A stretch of 64,000 nucleotides of DNA from Paraburkholderia dioscoreae. GTDB lineage: Bacteria; Pseudomonadota; Gammaproteobacteria; Burkholderiales; Burkholderiaceae. The first letter of the stretch is position 1. The number at the start of each line of letters is the position of its first letter. Shown piece after piece: positions 63,027 to 64,000 of the stretch. Location: NCBI RefSeq assembly GCF_902459535.1, contig NZ_LR699553.1, positions 1 through 64,000 on the forward strand, given 5' to 3'. A program made the position numbers and the translations under genes. The notes below the pieces were generated by a model that did no database searches, was not told the DNA's origin, and saw nothing but the letters and a program-made list of their open reading frames with translations.

Positions 63027-64000
63027 TTGCGAAAAAATGGGTACGCGCGAGACGAGGTCCTTTTTGCCGGATCTCAGAGTCAGATCGAGATAGAAGAGCG
63101 ATACCAAGACTGCCTGGTCATTGTGCCTGACAGAAATGCCCGACGTGTCGATGGGGGCTACCTAGTTGATGTGCAGGTATTCCCCGTCGATCATTTCGGT
63201 ATGGTCATGGCGAGTGTAGATGGCAAGCTGTTCCTGCTAGTAGATGAACACAAACCCGACGGCCTGTTAGACCTCGAACCTAGTTCGCTCGCCGCCCAAG
63301 CTTCCGCTCACAAGCAGTTGCAAACCGCCGACGAATTTTTCGAGAAACTTGGCGACTTCGTGCTGTCACTTTCGGGTCGCGACGCGTACCGGAAAGTAGT
63401 CTTCGAACTAGCAGGATCTGCACAGCGCTTGCTCGCGAAAGCGCACGATATCGCGGTTCTAAACGCTTACCATCCCAACTCAAAGAGCCTGACCCGAGCT
63501 AGAACGTTTGCAACCTTTCGTTCAATCTTGCTTAAAGGCGACGAAGAACTGTTTGCCTTCGTAGCGATACGTTCCATCTTGAACTTGCTTTCGAGTAGAT
63601 CGCAACTAACGAATACTGCATCTATTGAAGCTGACGTTCCGGTGGCTGCGGACCTCGATCTACCTGTTTCGTTGAACTTCGGAGAAGCACTCCATTCGTT
63701 GAACCCGATCAACGTGATCATCGGCTCAAATGGCCAAGGGAAGACACGATTACTCCTCGGACTTGCGAAGGCCGCCCGGAACGGAATGCTGTCGATGCGC
63801 GACAATGTCGGCACTGATTTATCGCAATCAGGTTCGCTTAAGATCGTCGCGTTTACCTACGAGGCGGCGCACTGGGGCCATCTGAGAAAACAAGGTGTTG
63901 AAGTTGAGTCTATGGGAATTGACTCCGCCTCTTGGCGTCGCGTCACGTCATTGATTCATCAAATCGCATCAACCGAGGACGGTCAGGACAATCTTCGGCA
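63027..64000 (+). CDS. AAA-family ATPase, 5' part (runs off the window)
   Basis: An open frame of at least 324 codons continues past the end. The start is probably the TTG at 63027 (MRKNGYARDEVLFAGSQSQ) after GAGGTGGG; no ATG fits better. An N-terminal region of about 225 residues of unknown fold precedes a Walker A motif GSNGQGKTR at 233-241, in the INVIIGSNGQGKTRLLLGLA context of SMC/OLD-like AAA ATPases. Walker B and any C-terminal nuclease or effector domain would lie beyond 64000. Its place in a tRNA island suggests a defence role. Confidence 0.75.
   Translation, partial: MRKNGYARDEVLFAGSQSQIEIEERYQDCLVIVPDRNARRVDGGYLVDVQVFPVDHFGMVMASVDGKLFLLVDEHKPDGLLDLEPSSLAAQASAHKQLQTADEFFEKLGDFVLSLSGRDAYRKVVFELAGSAQRLLAKAHDIAVLNAYHPNSKSLTRARTFATFRSILLKGDEELFAFVAIRSILNLLSSRSQLTNTASIEADVPVAADLDLPVSLNFGEALHSLNPINVIIGSNGQGKTRLLLGLAKAARNGMLSMRDNVGTDLSQSGSLKIVAFTYEAAHWGHLRKQGVEVESMGIDSASWRRVTSLIHQIASTEDGQDNLR

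Overview
The window looks like the origin-proximal part of a Paraburkholderia/Burkholderia-type chromosome. It opens inside dnaA and continues dnaA-dnaN-gyrB. The GC-rich codon use, the ethanolamine module, the OmpC-type porin and the BTH_I2691/VasX-like type VI effector all fit Burkholderiaceae. Everything is read from sequence alone; family names rest on motifs I could see.

Layout. (1) 1-4939: dnaA (3' part), dnaN, gyrB. (2) 5546-9447: a compact accessory cassette. A promoter overlapped by a perfect 7-bp inverted repeat drives five tightly packed + strand genes: a small acidic protein, an XRE regulator, an M78 (ImmA/IrrE) metallopeptidase with a C-terminal chagasin-like domain, a papain-like C1 cysteine peptidase and a thymidylate-synthase-like protein. 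A uracil-DNA-glycosylase-like gene converges on it. This is the strongest candidate for an undescribed system: a protease next to a fused protease-inhibitor domain, combined with two DNA-base enzymes. (3) 9457-10865: a frameshifted small gene, a RepB-like remnant and two small unknown genes. (4) 11452-20740: a type VI secretion cargo module with VgrG, DUF4123 adaptor, VasX-like pore-forming effector, two DUF6708 putative immunity proteins, a lipoprotein and a PAAR protein.

(5) 20976-29568: a mobile unit read on the minus strand, made of a zinc-finger protein, a large serine recombinase, a ParB-like protein and a RepB-like protein. One IS21-type element lies between parB and repB, and a second splits repB with a 7-bp target duplication. 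(6) 29640-34145: a graveyard of IS ends and broken genes. It holds a GH24 muramidase split by a 1.3-kb IS3-family element, an IS21 scrap, a third truncated DUF6708 copy and a helicase remnant of the DrmA/MrfA kind.

(7) 34226-60059: mostly ordinary chromosome. It has a porin, a flavin reductase/FAD oxidoreductase/MFS/GntR cluster, a UxaA-family dehydratase with a divergent FadR-type regulator, an intergenic region with two perfect DnaA boxes, the ethanolamine set (permease, EutB, EutC, DUF779, aldehyde dehydrogenase, EutR-like activator), a cadmium/zinc P-type ATPase with a divergent CadR-like MerR regulator, dbpA, a PLP aminotransferase, an amino-acid binding protein and a large membrane protein. 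(8) 60260-64000: accessory DNA. A 45-bp 3' piece of a lysine tRNA with its terminator marks the left edge of a probable tRNA-integrated island. The island continues past the window with a trypsin-like peptidase and a divergent AAA ATPase.

In function, replication genes sit beside an insertion-prone zone rich in conflict systems: a defence-like cassette, T6SS toxins with immunity genes, and a tRNA island. Further right is a metabolic stretch for ethanolamine, sugar acids and metal export.
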